The notes beneath the pieces were generated by a model that worked only from the letters and a program-made list of their open reading frames with translations, did not search any database and was not told the DNA's origin. Below, piece by piece: positions 34,890-44,987 of a DNA stretch of 64,000 nt. The stretch's first letter is position 1, and the number at the start of each line of letters is the position of its first letter. The position numbers were made by a program, and so were the translations under genes. Origin of the DNA: Paracoccaceae bacterium (GTDB lineage: Bacteria; Pseudomonadota; Alphaproteobacteria; Rhodobacterales; Rhodobacteraceae); contig JAGQRW010000004.1 of NCBI GenBank assembly GCA_020425085.1, positions 310,001-374,000 of the forward strand, written 5' to 3'.

Positions 34890-37064
34890 ATGCTGAACCC
34901 CGAAACCACCAGCCTGCCGCAACACCGGAAACTAGAAGGTGGTCGCAGGCTGGTTCTGCATACCACCTTTGACGCCGCCGGCGACCAGCCAACCGCGATC
35001 GCCGAACTGGTCGAAGGTATCACCGCCGGCGAACAAAATCAGGTTCTGCTGGGCGCAACCGGCACCGGCAAGACGTTCACCATGGCCAAGGTGATCGAGG
35101 CAACCCAGCGACCGGCGATCATCCTTGCGCCGAACAAAACCCTCGCGGCCCAGCTATATGGTGAGTTCAAAGCATTCTTTCCCGAGAATGCGGTGGAGTA
35201 TTTCGTGTCGTTTTACGACTACTACCAGCCCGAGGCCTATGTCGCGCGTTCCGACACCTATATCGAGAAGGAAAGCCAGATCAACGACCAGATCGACCGG
35301 ATGCGCCACGCCGCGACGCGGGCGCTGCTGGAACGCGACGACGTGATCATCGTCGCATCGGTTTCCTGCATCTACGGCATCGGTTCGGTCGAAACCTATG
35401 GCGCGATGACCGTCGATCTTGAGGTTGGACAGGATTACGACCAGCGCAGCGTCATGCAGGATCTGGTGGCACAACAGTATAAACGCAACGACAACGCCTT
35501 TGCCCGCGGCACCTTTCGGGTGCGTGGTGACAGTCTGGAAATCTGGCCCGCCCACCTTGACGACCGGGGCTGGCGGCTGTCGTTCTTTGGCAACGAACTT
35601 GAGGCGATCACCGAATTCGACACCCTGACCGGCGCCAAGACCGGCCAGTTGGACAAGGTGCGGGTTTATGCGAATTCACATTACGTAACGCCGAAACCAA
35701 CGCTTAATCAGGCGATCAAGGAAATCCGCAAGGAACTGGAACTGCGCCTGAAACAACTGGAAAGCGACGGCAAACTCTTGGAGGCGCAGCGGCTGGAACA
35801 GCGTACGCGCTTTGATCTGGAAATGCTGGAAGCCAGCGGTTTTTGCAGCGGGATCGAGAATTATTCGCGCTACCTGACCGGGCGCGCGCCCGGCGAACCA
35901 CCACCCACCCTGTTTGAATACATCCCCGACAATGCCATCGTTTTCGCCGACGAAAGCCATGTCTCGGTGCCGCAGATCGGCGGCATGTACAAGGGCGACC
36001 ATCGGCGCAAGTTCACCCTGGCCGAACACGGATTCCGCCTGCCAAGTTGCATGGACAACCGCCCGCTGAAGTTCGAGGAATGGGACGCCATGCGCCCGCA
36101 ATCGGTGTTCGTCTCGGCCACGCCGCAGAAATGGGAACTGGAACAATCTGGCGGGGTTTTCGCCGAACAGGTAATCCGCCCGACCGGCCTTTTGGACCCC
36201 ATGGTCGAAATCCGGCCGGTCGAAATGCAGGTTGACGACCTGCTGGACGAGGTGCGCAAGGTTACGGCCCAGAACATGCGAACGCTGGTCACCACGCTGA
36301 CAAAACGCATGGCCGAAGACCTGACGGAATACATGCACGAACAGGGCATTCGCGTGCGCTACATGCATAGCGATATTGACACGCTGGAACGGATCGAGAT
36401 CCTGCGCGACCTCAGGCTCGGGGCGTTTGACGTTTTGATCGGCATCAACCTGCTGCGCGAGGGCCTGGACATTCCGGAATGCGGTCTGGTGGCCATTCTC
36501 GACGCGGACAAGGAAGGGTTCTTGCGCTCGGAGACCTCATTGATCCAGACCATCGGTCGGGCGGCAAGGAACTCCGAGGGGCGGGTGATCATGTATGCCG
36601 ACCGCATCACCGGCAGCATGGAACGCGCGCTTGGCGAAACCGACCGGCGGCGGGAAAAGCAGATCGCCTATAATACCGCGCACGGCATCACGCCAACCAC
36701 GATCAGAAAGAACGTCGAGGATGTTCTGTCCGGCCTATATCAGGGCGATACCGATCAGTCGCGGATCACTGCCAAGGTCGACAAACCCCTGTTCGGTGCC
36801 AATCTGGCGGCGCATCTGGAAGGATTGCGGACGGCAATGCTGAAGGCGGCCGAGAACCTAGAATTTGAAGAGGCGGCCCGCATCCGGGATGAGGTGAAAC
36901 GTCTGGAAGCGGTGGAACTGGCGATTGCCGATGATCCGCTGGCACGGCAAAGTGCGATTGATGCGGCGGCTGAGGAGGCCGCAGCACGGCGGGGGCGCAG
37001 CACGGCGGGCAAGGCCGGGACGGTTGTGGTCAGGGGGAAAAGTCATAAGAAGGGGCGGTTTTGA
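34890..37064 (+). CDS. uvrB: Excinuclease ABC subunit B
   Basis: A 724-residue UvrB, the damage-verification helicase of nucleotide excision repair. It has Walker A GATGTGKT, the beta-hairpin YYQPEAYV that inserts at lesions, the DADKEG segment, QTIGRAARN and a C-terminal UVR motif ([19 protein letters not shown]) that binds UvrC. I place the start at the ATG at 34890 because AAGGA lies 7 bases upstream; a GTG at 34854 and ATGs at 34869/34872 are alternatives. The stop overlaps the next reading frame's TTG start. Confidence 0.97.
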   Translation: MLNPETTSLPQHRKLEGGRRLVLHTTFDAAGDQPTAIAELVEGITAGEQNQVLLGATGTGKTFTMAKVIEATQRPAIILAPNKTLAAQLYGEFKAFFPENAVEYFVSFYDYYQPEAYVARSDTYIEKESQINDQIDRMRHAATRALLERDDVIIVASVSCIYGIGSVETYGAMTVDLEVGQDYDQRSVMQDLVAQQYKRNDNAFARGTFRVRGDSLEIWPAHLDDRGWRLSFFGNELEAITEFDTLTGAKTGQLDKVRVYANSHYVTPKPTLNQAIKEIRKELELRLKQLESDGKLLEAQRLEQRTRFDLEMLEASGFCSGIENYSRYLTGRAPGEPPPTLFEYIPDNAIVFADESHVSVPQIGGMYKGDHRRKFTLAEHGFRLPSCMDNRPLKFEEWDAMRPQSVFVSATPQKWELEQSGGVFAEQVIRPTGLLDPMVEIRPVEMQVDDLLDEVRKVTAQNMRTLVTTLTKRMAEDLTEYMHEQGIRVRYMHSDIDTLERIEILRDLRLGAFDVLIGINLLREGLDIPECGLVAILDADKEGFLRSETSLIQTIGRAARNSEGRVIMYADRITGSMERALGETDRRREKQIAYNTAHGITPTTIRKNVEDVLSGLYQGDTDQSRITAKVDKPLFGANLAAHLEGLRTAMLKAAENLEFEEAARIRDEVKRLEAVELAIADDPLARQSAIDAAAEEAAARRGRSTAGKAGTVVVRGKSHKKGRF

Positions 37065-37561
37065 AAACAACAAACGCAAGAAACGCACTGGGGCTACTCA
37101 GGGTCTACGAAACAATTATGCGAGAATTGAAAGCAACAGGAGTTCTGAGATCGAATAACAATCCAGTCGCAGACTTTGCCGAATTTCTGTTTGCTGAAAC
37201 TTTTGGATGGAAATTGGCAGCCAAGTCGACAAAAGGCCACGACGCACTGGATAGCGCAAAAAAACGATTTGAAATAAAGGCACGAAGGCTTTCGAATGAG
37301 AACGGCTCAAGGCAGCTTTCGGCTATACGTGATCTTAAAGGTCACCATTTTGATGTGTTGGCAGCGGTACTATTTAGTGACAACTTTTTGGTTATCAGGG
37401 CGGCACTAATTCCTTGGGAGGTCGTGGTCAGCAAGTCAGATCACGTTGCAAGCACAAATAGTGCAAGGATTATTTTGCGCGATGAAATTTGGGATATCGC
37501 AGGCGTTGAAGATGTAACGGCCAGGTTACAGGGGATGCTTACGGACCCAACTGCAATTTGA
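37061..37561 (+). CDS. DUF6998-like ORF with possible PD-(D/E)XK motif
   Basis: A 166-residue protein. Its TTG start overlaps the uvrB stop and has AGGGG 5 bases upstream, so it is coupled to uvrB. It is markedly more AT-rich and uses rarer codons than its neighbours, a sign of recent acquisition. The segment [20 protein letters not shown], with an earlier Glu in [11 protein letters not shown], resembles the D...(E)xK core of restriction-endonuclease-fold proteins. I associate it tentatively with DUF6998. No partner methylase is adjacent. Function is unknown. Confidence 0.6.
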   Translation: MKTTNARNALGLLRVYETIMRELKATGVLRSNNNPVADFAEFLFAETFGWKLAAKSTKGHDALDSAKKRFEIKARRLSNENGSRQLSAIRDLKGHHFDVLAAVLFSDNFLVIRAALIPWEVVVSKSDHVASTNSARIILRDEIWDIAGVEDVTARLQGMLTDPTAI

Positions 37562-37630
37562 AGCTGTGCTACTTTTCTAGATAACCATTTCAAAACCGGG
37601 ACCTTGAAGGAAATCTATCTTACTAAACCC

Positions 37631-37711
37631 CTGACCGGACCGCTTGCGGTTCGGTCAGCGCCCGACCTCCCCACGGAGGGCGCTTTGCACCCCCCAGGTC
37701 GGGCGCTGACC
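37631..37711. terminator. Two overlapping hairpins between convergent genes
   Basis: Hairpin A (37631-37658) pairs 13 bases of CTGACCGGACCGC with GCGGTTCGGTCAG around TT. Hairpin B pairs a perfect 16-base arm GGTCAGCGCCCGACCT (37653-37668) with its complement at 37696-37711. They share GGTCAG, so only one can form at a time. They lie in the 220-base gap between the convergent DUF6998-like and lipoprotein genes and could be a bidirectional terminator. There is no T run. Confidence 0.5.
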
Positions 37712-37781
37712 TTGTGTTGATCTGGCGGCTGTTCAACGGACGATCATTGAGGATCAAGCCGCGTATCCTCAATATTACACC

Positions 37782-38093
37782 TCACCGCCCGCATTTCAGC
37801 CGCGCCGTGATCAGCGCCACGTCACCTTTCACCGAATTCGGTATTACCTGGCAACCGCTCGCCTGTTCGATCGCCACAGCCATGGCGGCGATGGCATCGC
37901 CTTTTTCGCGCTTGCCCGCAAAGCTGGTGCGGATGGCCTGGGCGCGGTCCGGCAGTACGAAAACCGTTATTTCATGCGTGCCGACAACCAGTTCCTGCCG
38001 GTCCGCCCCGGCAAATTCCCGCGAGGGCGAAGCGCAGCCGGTCAGTGTGGAAAAAATCACGCCGGCAATCACCGGAATCAAACCATTTTTCAT
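37782..38093 (-). CDS. Small predicted lipoprotein
   Basis: A 103-residue protein with a signal peptide and lipobox LTGC (Cys at about residue 20), then a mixed domain of about 80 residues ending in Cys-Gly-Arg. Two further cysteines (SGCQVIPN and LKCGR) could form a disulfide in the periplasm. I do not recognise the family. It lies 46 bases after the universal stress gene on the same strand. Confidence 0.65.
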   Translation of the reverse strand: MKNGLIPVIAGVIFSTLTGCASPSREFAGADRQELVVGTHEITVFVLPDRAQAIRTSFAGKREKGDAIAAMAVAIEQASGCQVIPNSVKGDVALITARLKCGR

Positions 38094-38139
38094 CCCATGA
38101 GTTGAAAGGAATATGGTTACCGGAACATTAACATCCGTT

Positions 38140-38547
38140 CTAACGCATCACATGCACCGCCGCCGCCGCATGGCGCACCACCCGTGCAGCGGTCGAGCCA
38201 AGGAAAAAATCCTGCAACCCTGGCCGGTGCGAGGCGATGACGATCAGATCAATACCGTTTTCCTCGGCATAGCCGGTGATGCTGTTGCCCGCGTGACCGG
38301 TAATCACCGCCACCGAAATCCCCTTTGCATCGCCGATTTCGGTCTGCAACAATGATCGGGCTTCGGTCACGTTCTTTTCAATCTGACCCCTTGGCAGGTA
38401 CTGCTCGATATAGCTCGGCACCTCTTCTACCACATTCAGAACCACGATCTCGCCGCCCTTGGCCAATAGCCGTCGTGCGATATCCAGTGCTGCCTTGTGA
38501 TCGTTGCCGTGTTCCAGCGCCACCGGAACCAGTATTTTTCGGTACAT
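38140..38547 (-). CDS. Universal stress protein (UspA family)
   Basis: A 135-residue single Usp domain. The N-terminal ILVPVALEHG strand and the ATP-binding signature near the C-terminus (ASHRPGLQDFFLGSTAARVV, G-2x-G-9x-G(S/T)-like) are present. Usp proteins respond to starvation, redox and other stresses. It heads a short unit with the downstream lipoprotein gene and is divergent from the small membrane protein gene. Confidence 0.92.
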   Translation of the reverse strand: MYRKILVPVALEHGNDHKAALDIARRLLAKGGEIVVLNVVEEVPSYIEQYLPRGQIEKNVTEARSLLQTEIGDAKGISVAVITGHAGNSITGYAEENGIDLIVIASHRPGLQDFFLGSTAARVVRHAAAAVHVMR

Positions 38548-38664
38548 GTCGTTTCCTCCGTCAGGTTTCCTATCACTGCACGGAATTCAGCCTGCGACAA
38601 TGACTTCCGTCAAGGCTTCATTCTTTCTTTGCAGGTGCGTGCCGATCCGCGTAACCTGCCCGCC

Positions 38665-38928
38665 ATGCGCATTGCCGTCTATATCCTGGCCGCGATTCAG
38701 ATCGGCCTTTTCACCGTTTACTCGCTGGGTCGACCGATGCCCGAAGCGCGCACCATTGATGCCGGATTCGACGCCATGATGGTACTTATGGTTGGTGGGG
38801 TAATGGCGATATTCCTGATTCCGGCGGTCATCGTGGCGATATCCGGGCGGGAATTGTGGCTGGCGCTGATCCTGGCGCTGGCGCCGCCGGTTCTCTATCT
38901 TCTCGTCATCGGCCTTCGCGGTTTCTGA
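38665..38928 (+). CDS. Small membrane protein
   Basis: An 87-residue protein with three hydrophobic segments (IAVYILAAIQIGLFTVYSL, MMVLMVGGVMAIFLIPAVIV, LALILALAPPVLYLLVIGL) and almost no loops. I chose the ATG at 38665 because it gives a clean first helix; the open frame extends 56 codons upstream without protein-like character. It is 9 bases before the crotonase gene and so probably co-transcribed. Family unknown. Confidence 0.7.
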   Translation: MRIAVYILAAIQIGLFTVYSLGRPMPEARTIDAGFDAMMVLMVGGVMAIFLIPAVIVAISGRELWLALILALAPPVLYLLVIGLRGF

Positions 38929-38937
38929 GGCAGGCCG

Positions 38938-39741
38938 GTGTCGCTGAATATCCGCAACCTGGGTCGCATCCGGCATTTCGAGATCAACCGCCCTGCAACC
39001 CGCAATGCGGTGGACCCGGAAACTGCAACCCTGTTGTTCAAGGCATTCCTGACGTTCGAACGTGATGAAACCGCCGAAATCGCAATTTTGTCAGGTAATG
39101 GCGGGGCCTTTTGTTCCGGGTTCGATCTGAAGGCGGCGGCAGCCGGGGTTTCAGGCGACTGGCTGGCGCGCCATGCGATCCCCGAAAACTGGACCGATCC
39201 CGCCGCCCAACCATTGCCCAGCCCGATGGGACCGGCGCGCCTGATGCTATCAAAGCCGGTAATCGCCGCCATCGAAGGCCCGGCAGTCGCGGGGGGCATG
39301 GAACTTGCGCTATGGTGCGATATCCGCATCATGGCCGAAGATGCCTGTTTCGGCGTGTTCTGCCGTCGCTGGGGGGTGCCACTGATCGACGGCGGCACCC
39401 AGCGATTGCCGCGCCTGATCGGCCAGGGCCGCGCCAACGATCTGATCCTGACCGGTCGCGCCGTCGATGCCGCCGAGGCGCTGGCGATCGGGCTGGCCAA
39501 TCGGGTGGTCACCAGCGGATCGGCGCTGTCAGCAGCGATGGATTATGCCAGCGAATTGCTTCGTCTGCCGATGGCCTGCATGCTGGCCGACCGAAACGCC
39601 GCAAGACCGTCGGCAGCAATTCTTGCCGAAGGCTTGCGCCGGGAATGGCAATCCGCGCCAATGGTGCTTGATCAGGCGCGCAAAGGGGCGGAACGCTTTG
39701 CCAACGGTTTGGGCCGGGGTGGCGATTTCAGCGAAATCTAG
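38938..39741 (+). CDS. Enoyl-CoA hydratase/isomerase family protein
   Basis: A 267-residue crotonase-fold protein starting at GTG. The CoA/oxyanion motifs ILSGNGGAFCSGFDLKA and AIEGPAVAGGMELALWCDIR are clear. The position of the usual catalytic Glu reads RRWGVPLIDGGTQRLPRLIG, and the two canonical glutamates of enoyl-CoA hydratase are not obvious, so isomerase, hydrolase or other crotonase chemistry is possible. It is convergent with pobA, stops two bases apart. Although next to the aromatic operon it is on the other strand. Confidence 0.85.
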   Translation: MSLNIRNLGRIRHFEINRPATRNAVDPETATLLFKAFLTFERDETAEIAILSGNGGAFCSGFDLKAAAAGVSGDWLARHAIPENWTDPAAQPLPSPMGPARLMLSKPVIAAIEGPAVAGGMELALWCDIRIMAEDACFGVFCRRWGVPLIDGGTQRLPRLIGQGRANDLILTGRAVDAAEALAIGLANRVVTSGSALSAAMDYASELLRLPMACMLADRNAARPSAAILAEGLRREWQSAPMVLDQARKGAERFANGLGRGGDFSEI

Positions 39742-39742
39742 G

Positions 39743-40927
<1,185 letters not shown>

Positions 40928-40993
40928 TCAATGTGATCGCGTGATCGTTTATCCATGCGATCAATTCGTTCCGTGAACCATGGCGCGTCCGAT

Positions 40994-41842
40994 TCAGGCG
41001 GTACATTCCAGCAGCATCGTTCCCGCCGCCGTGTTGGAAATCGGGATGTGATAGTTCTGGTGCAAAGGCTTGACCTTGGCACCAAGGGCACCGCGCATCA
41101 TCATCCACATCAGAAATTCCGTGCCCTGTGCACCCGCCTTTTCCACCAGTTCACGCCGCGAAATCCTGGTCAGCGCCTCGGGATCGGTGACGATCTTTTC
41201 CATGCACATCCGATCGAATTCCTTGTTGATGAACCCGGCCCTTTCGCCGTCAAGTTGATGGCTTAGACCGCCGGTGCCCAGCACCACCACCTTGATATCC
41301 TCAGGATAGCTCAGGATCGCCTTGCGCAGGGATTTTCCAAAATTATATGCGCGGTTCAGTGTCGGCAGCGGATGCTGCACGGTATTGGCGCTGATCGGGA
41401 TTGCCAGCGGCATGTCGGGGTTGTTGGGCGCCCCCGGCCAGAACAGTTGCATCGGCACGACAAAGCCGTGATCGACCGCCAGTTCCTGACAGGATGTGAT
41501 GTCAAATTCATCCGCAACCATGCCTTCAATGATATGCCATGAAAGTTCCGGCGCACCGGGAAATGCCCCCAGCGCCGGGATGCCCCAGCCCTCATCCTCG
41601 CTTTGGTATTCAAGTGCTGCACCAATGGCAAAGGTCGGCATCTTGTCCAGGAAAAAGCCAAGCCCGTGATCGTTGTAGATATTGATCACCACATCCGGCT
41701 TGTTCTTTGCCAGCCATTCGCGGATCGGCGGATAGCCGTCGAAAAACGATTTCCAATAGGGATCTTCAAAGCTTTCGTTGGCAATCGCATTGCCGATCGC
41801 GGGGATATGCGAGGTGGTGATGCCACCAATTATTTTTGCCAT
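40994..41842 (-). CDS. ligB: Protocatechuate 4,5-dioxygenase beta subunit
   Basis: A 282-residue LigB, the catalytic extradiol subunit with non-haem Fe(II). Residues equivalent to the SYK-6 enzyme are visible: His12 (TTSHIPAIG), the second His near 59 (IYNDHGLGF), the catalytic His in GTGGLSHQL and the Glu ligand in GAQGTEFLMWMMMRG. It cleaves protocatechuate to 4-carboxy-2-hydroxymuconate 6-semialdehyde. It follows ligA by 2 bases. Confidence 0.95.
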   Translation of the reverse strand: MAKIIGGITTSHIPAIGNAIANESFEDPYWKSFFDGYPPIREWLAKNKPDVVINIYNDHGLGFFLDKMPTFAIGAALEYQSEDEGWGIPALGAFPGAPELSWHIIEGMVADEFDITSCQELAVDHGFVVPMQLFWPGAPNNPDMPLAIPISANTVQHPLPTLNRAYNFGKSLRKAILSYPEDIKVVVLGTGGLSHQLDGERAGFINKEFDRMCMEKIVTDPEALTRISRRELVEKAGAQGTEFLMWMMMRGALGAKVKPLHQNYHIPISNTAAGTMLLECTA

Positions 41843-41844
41843 AA

Positions 41845-42204
41845 TCAGTCTCCGGCTCTCAGTAGTTTCTGTTTGAATTCTTCGGTGGTAACGCCGGTTT
41901 GCTGTGCGCCCACATCCTGCACCCCAAGTTTGTAAATGCCGGCAAACTTGGCGAGGTAATAGATGTTGCCACCCGCCGCGATCATTTCCAGCACGTTCTT
42001 GTTGCGACAGGCCTGTTTTTGCGTCTCGTTCAGCTTGAACTTGTCGAAATATGCCTCGGGATCTGCAAGGTATTCATCCCGCGCCGCCTTGGCGTTGAAG
42101 CTGTAGCACATCTTGTTCAGGGCATAGCCCTTCATCGCCTGCCTGCCGTCGAAAAGCGTGGTGCCGGGAATGGGGGAATGGTGGTCGAAATGCGCCGTTT
42201 CCAT
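41845..42204 (-). CDS. ligA: Protocatechuate 4,5-dioxygenase alpha subunit
   Basis: A 119-residue LigA, the small helical subunit that closes the active site of LigB. It has LNKMCYSFNAKAARDEYLAD, then AGGNIYYLAKFAGIYKLGVQ. It lies within the operon after ligI and is translationally close to ligB. A 28-base-period duplication of the ligI 3' end lies just before its ribosome site. Confidence 0.95.
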   Translation of the reverse strand: METAHFDHHSPIPGTTLFDGRQAMKGYALNKMCYSFNAKAARDEYLADPEAYFDKFKLNETQKQACRNKNVLEMIAAGGNIYYLAKFAGIYKLGVQDVGAQQTGVTTEEFKQKLLRAGD

Positions 42205-42216
42205 GGCTATCTCCTT

Positions 42217-42269
42217 TCAGTTTCGCGCCCGGTAAAGGCGCGGGTCAGTTTCGCGCCCAGTAAAGGCGC
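42217..42269. repeat. Tandem duplication of the ligI 3' end
   Basis: Two 25-base copies (42217-42241 and 42245-42269) differ at one position, with a period of 28. The right copy contains the last codons and stop of ligI (minus strand, ending ...LYWARN stop). The left copy lies between ligI and ligA and repeats the same end plus stop in untranslated sequence. It looks like a recent small tandem duplication. Confidence 0.8.
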
Positions 42270-43120
42270 ATGGGATTGTCGACCAACAGCTTTTGCTGCT
42301 GATCTGTGCCGGGGGCTATTTTCGGGATGAAATCAACCAATGCGCCATCATCCGGCATATGCGATTTCAGATTTGGATGCGGCCAGTCGGTACCCCAGAG
42401 AACCCGATCGGGAAAGGTTTCAACGATCTCTGCCGCAAACGGAATGACATCGTCATAAGGCGGGCCAGCAATGCTAAGGCGTTCCGGGCAAGTGACCTTG
42501 GACCAGATGTTTTCATTGTCTGCCATCAGATCCACGAACCTGCGCCAGTCGTCGTGATGCGTGCCTTTTGCCACATCCGGCCTGCCCATATGGTCAACCA
42601 CGATAATGGTCGGCAACTGCTTCAGAAATGGCAGCAGTTCGGCAAGATCGGCGGCCTCGAAATAAACCACGATATGCCAGCCGAAATCCTTGATCTTTCT
42701 GGCGATATCCAGAAACACCTGTTTTGGCGTATCATCCACCAGGCGGCGCACGAAATTGAACCTGACACCCCTGACCCCGGCCTTGTCCAGCGCCCTGATC
42801 TCGGACTCACTGATTTCCGCGCCAACCGTGGCAATGCCCCGCGCCCGGTCGTTCGAATGCTGCAACGCATCCACCAGCGCGCGGTTGTCCTTGCCGTGAC
42901 AGGTGGCCTGCACGATCACGTTTCGCGAAAATCCCAGGTGATCGCGCAGGGCAAACAACGCCTCTTTACCCGCGTCGCAGGGGGTGTATTTGCGTTCAGG
43001 CGCGAAGGGAAATTGCGCCGCCGGGCCGAACACATGGCAATGCGCATCGACCGCCCCTTTCGGTAGAGCAAAATCGGGCTTTTTCGGGTTCGGATGATAT
43101 ACCAGCCAATCCTTGTCCAT
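42245..43120 (-). CDS. ligI: 2-pyrone-4,6-dicarboxylate hydrolase
   Basis: A 291-residue metal-independent amidohydrolase-family LigI, which opens the lactone 2-pyrone-4,6-dicarboxylate to 4-oxalomesaconate. Characteristic are VDAHCHVFGPAAQFPF near residue 24, VVDHMGRPD and WGTDWPHPN. Its start shares a base with the ligU stop (TGATG). It is a mid-pathway enzyme of the 4,5-cleavage route. Confidence 0.95.
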   Translation of the reverse strand: MDKDWLVYHPNPKKPDFALPKGAVDAHCHVFGPAAQFPFAPERKYTPCDAGKEALFALRDHLGFSRNVIVQATCHGKDNRALVDALQHSNDRARGIATVGAEISESEIRALDKAGVRGVRFNFVRRLVDDTPKQVFLDIARKIKDFGWHIVVYFEAADLAELLPFLKQLPTIIVVDHMGRPDVAKGTHHDDWRRFVDLMADNENIWSKVTCPERLSIAGPPYDDVIPFAAEIVETFPDRVLWGTDWPHPNLKSHMPDDGALVDFIPKIAPGTDQQQKLLVDNPMRLYWARN

Positions 43121-44184
43121 CAGCCGTTCCCCCTTGCAAAAACCAGCCCATCCATCAGTTTTCTTGCCGTCCTCAGGATCGCCGCCGACCGAACACCGCC
43201 TTTGTTATCAAGTTCGGCCACCACCGTCAGTTCGCCGCTTGGATGTTCAATCGCCAACCGCCGCACCTGCCCCGCCCCAAGCACCGCCAGATCATGGGCC
43301 ACACTTCCCGGCAACAAACAGGCGGTCGCCACCGAAACCGCCCCCAGAACGCCAATGGATTTGTGACAACTATGCGGAATAAAAGTGCGGGTTGAAATCG
43401 CGCCGCCACTGGTCGCGGGACTGACCATGGTCATCTTAGGCACGGATTTCTTGGCCACATCACCAAGATTCATCATCGGCCCGGCCTTGGCGCGAATACC
43501 TTCAAGTCGCGCGCGCAAACCCTCATTCGCCTCCAGTTCATTGGGGCTTTCAGCACCGGTGATACCCAGATCCGCCGCTTGCATCACCACACAAGGCATG
43601 CCGTTGTCGATCAGCGTCACTTCAATGCCGTCAATCACATCCAGCACATTGCCGCTCGGCAACAGCGCGCCGCAGGATGATCCGGCAGTATCGCGAAACT
43701 CGATCGGTAATGCCGCCGAGGTTCCGGGCACCCCGTCAATCCGCGCATCCCCTTCATAGCTGACCTTGCCGCCGGGGGTTGCCACGCTGGCAATCGCCAC
43801 CTGTCCGGTATTTTCCATGTAAATCCGCACCCTGGTCACATCGCCCGATGCGGCAACCAGCCCGCGTTCAATCGCGAACGGGCCGACCCCTGCCAGCATG
43901 TTGCCACAATTCTGTGCATCGGTCACGATCGGCTGGTCAATGAAAACCTGCAGGAAAAGGTAATCCACATCCACCCCGTCCCGCCTGGACTTTGAAACCA
44001 CCGCAACCTTGCTGGTCAGGGGATGTGCACCACCCATGCCATCGATCTGACGCTCGTCCGGGCTGCCCATCACCTCCAGCAGGAATTGTTCACGCGCCTT
44101 GCCTGTGGGCAAGTCAGAGGCCAGGAAATATCCACCTTTCGAGGTGCCTCCCCGCATCCACATGCACGCAACCCCCTCAACCAT
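43120..44184 (-). CDS. ligU: 4-oxalomesaconate tautomerase (PrpF family)
   Basis: A 354-residue PrpF-fold isomerase with MWMRGGTSKGGYF at the N-terminus and CVVMQAADLGITG, CGNMLAGVGPFAIERG. It interconverts keto and enol or allylic isomers of 4-oxalomesaconate before hydration; equivalents are named LigU in Sphingobium and GalD in Pseudomonas. It is separated from ligK by 113 bases holding an extragenic repeat, otherwise tightly packed with ligI. Confidence 0.9.
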   Translation of the reverse strand: MVEGVACMWMRGGTSKGGYFLASDLPTGKAREQFLLEVMGSPDERQIDGMGGAHPLTSKVAVVSKSRRDGVDVDYLFLQVFIDQPIVTDAQNCGNMLAGVGPFAIERGLVAASGDVTRVRIYMENTGQVAIASVATPGGKVSYEGDARIDGVPGTSAALPIEFRDTAGSSCGALLPSGNVLDVIDGIEVTLIDNGMPCVVMQAADLGITGAESPNELEANEGLRARLEGIRAKAGPMMNLGDVAKKSVPKMTMVSPATSGGAISTRTFIPHSCHKSIGVLGAVSVATACLLPGSVAHDLAVLGAGQVRRLAIEHPSGELTVVAELDNKGGVRSAAILRTARKLMDGLVFARGNG

Positions 44185-44197
44185 GGATTGGCCCCCT

Positions 44198-44275
44198 CAT
44201 TGTTCCCGATACACTCTCGGGGGGGAAGGCGGGATTGGCCCGCCAATCCTGCCGGGGGGGCAGACAGCCCCCCTC
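44198..44275 (+). repeat. GC-rich extragenic repeat element, copy 1
   Basis: Begins CATTGTTCCCGATACACTCT, then a G run, an inverted repeat (GATTGGCCCGCCAATC) and a terminal GGGGGGGCAGACAGCCCCCC hairpin. Copy 2 at 51048-51115 has the same order: CATTGTTCC, a G run, a GGCC-centred dyad and GGGGGCAGGCAGCCCCC. Such elements recur in Rhodobacterales spacers and probably fold at the RNA level. This copy lies inside the lig operon in antisense orientation. Confidence 0.6.
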
Positions 44276-44297
44276 TTGGTGCAAAACTGCCAGGCGG

Positions 44298-44987
44298 TCA
44301 GACATATTTCAGCCCCATCTTTTCCAGCCGGCCGCGCATGTCATAGATATCAAGCCCCAACTCGCCCGCCTCAAACCGCGCGCGCTTTGCCGCCTCATTG
44401 GCCTCGCGCGCCTGTGCCTTCGCCAAAACCTCGCTCGCCTCATCGCGGCGAACCACGCAAACCCCGTCATCGTCGGCAACCACGATATCGCCGGGATGGA
44501 CCAGTTCACCGGCACAGACCACCGGGATATTCACCGAACCCAGCGTTTCCTTGATCGTACCTTGCGCATGCACCGCCTTTGACCAGACAGGAAAGCCCAT
44601 TTCCGTCAGATCCTTCACATCCCTGACCCCGGCGTCGATCACCAGACCGGCACAACCCCGCGCCATGGCAGACGTTGCCAGAAGATCGCCAAAATACCCC
44701 GCACTACTGGGGCTGGTGGTGCCAAGAACCAGAATATCGCCCGCCTGCAACTGCTCGATCGCCACATGCAGCATCCAGTTGTCACAGGGCGGCGCCAGAA
44801 TGGTCACGGCAGATCCGGCCACCCGCGCACCAGCATAGATCGGGCGCATATATTCAGCCAATAGCCCCTTGCGCCCCTGCGCCTCATGCACGGTGGCGAC
44901 CCCAAGTGCCGCCAGCCCGTCGATCGCCGCCCGTTCGGCGCGATCAATCTTCTGAACCACATAGCCTGATGTGCCGGGCGCAATCAT
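44298..44987 (-). CDS. ligK: 4-carboxy-4-hydroxy-2-oxoadipate aldolase / oxaloacetate decarboxylase
   Basis: A 229-residue class II pyruvate aldolase of the RraA-like LigK/ProA type. The metal/substrate loop is [17 protein letters not shown], and [15 protein letters not shown] follows. It splits 4-carboxy-4-hydroxy-2-oxoadipate into pyruvate and oxaloacetate, the last pathway step. Its ATG overlaps the galB stop by 4 bases (ATGA). Confidence 0.93.
   Translation of the reverse strand: MIAPGTSGYVVQKIDRAERAAIDGLAALGVATVHEAQGRKGLLAEYMRPIYAGARVAGSAVTILAPPCDNWMLHVAIEQLQAGDILVLGTTSPSSAGYFGDLLATSAMARGCAGLVIDAGVRDVKDLTEMGFPVWSKAVHAQGTIKETLGSVNIPVVCAGELVHPGDIVVADDDGVCVVRRDEASEVLAKAQAREANEAAKRARFEAGELGLDIYDMRGRLEKMGLKYV

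Noticed and set aside
38938-39741. Crotonase as part of the aromatic catabolic operon
   Set aside because: It lies on the opposite strand, convergent with pobA, and no CoA-linked step occurs in the 4,5-cleavage route, so it is treated as a neighbour only.
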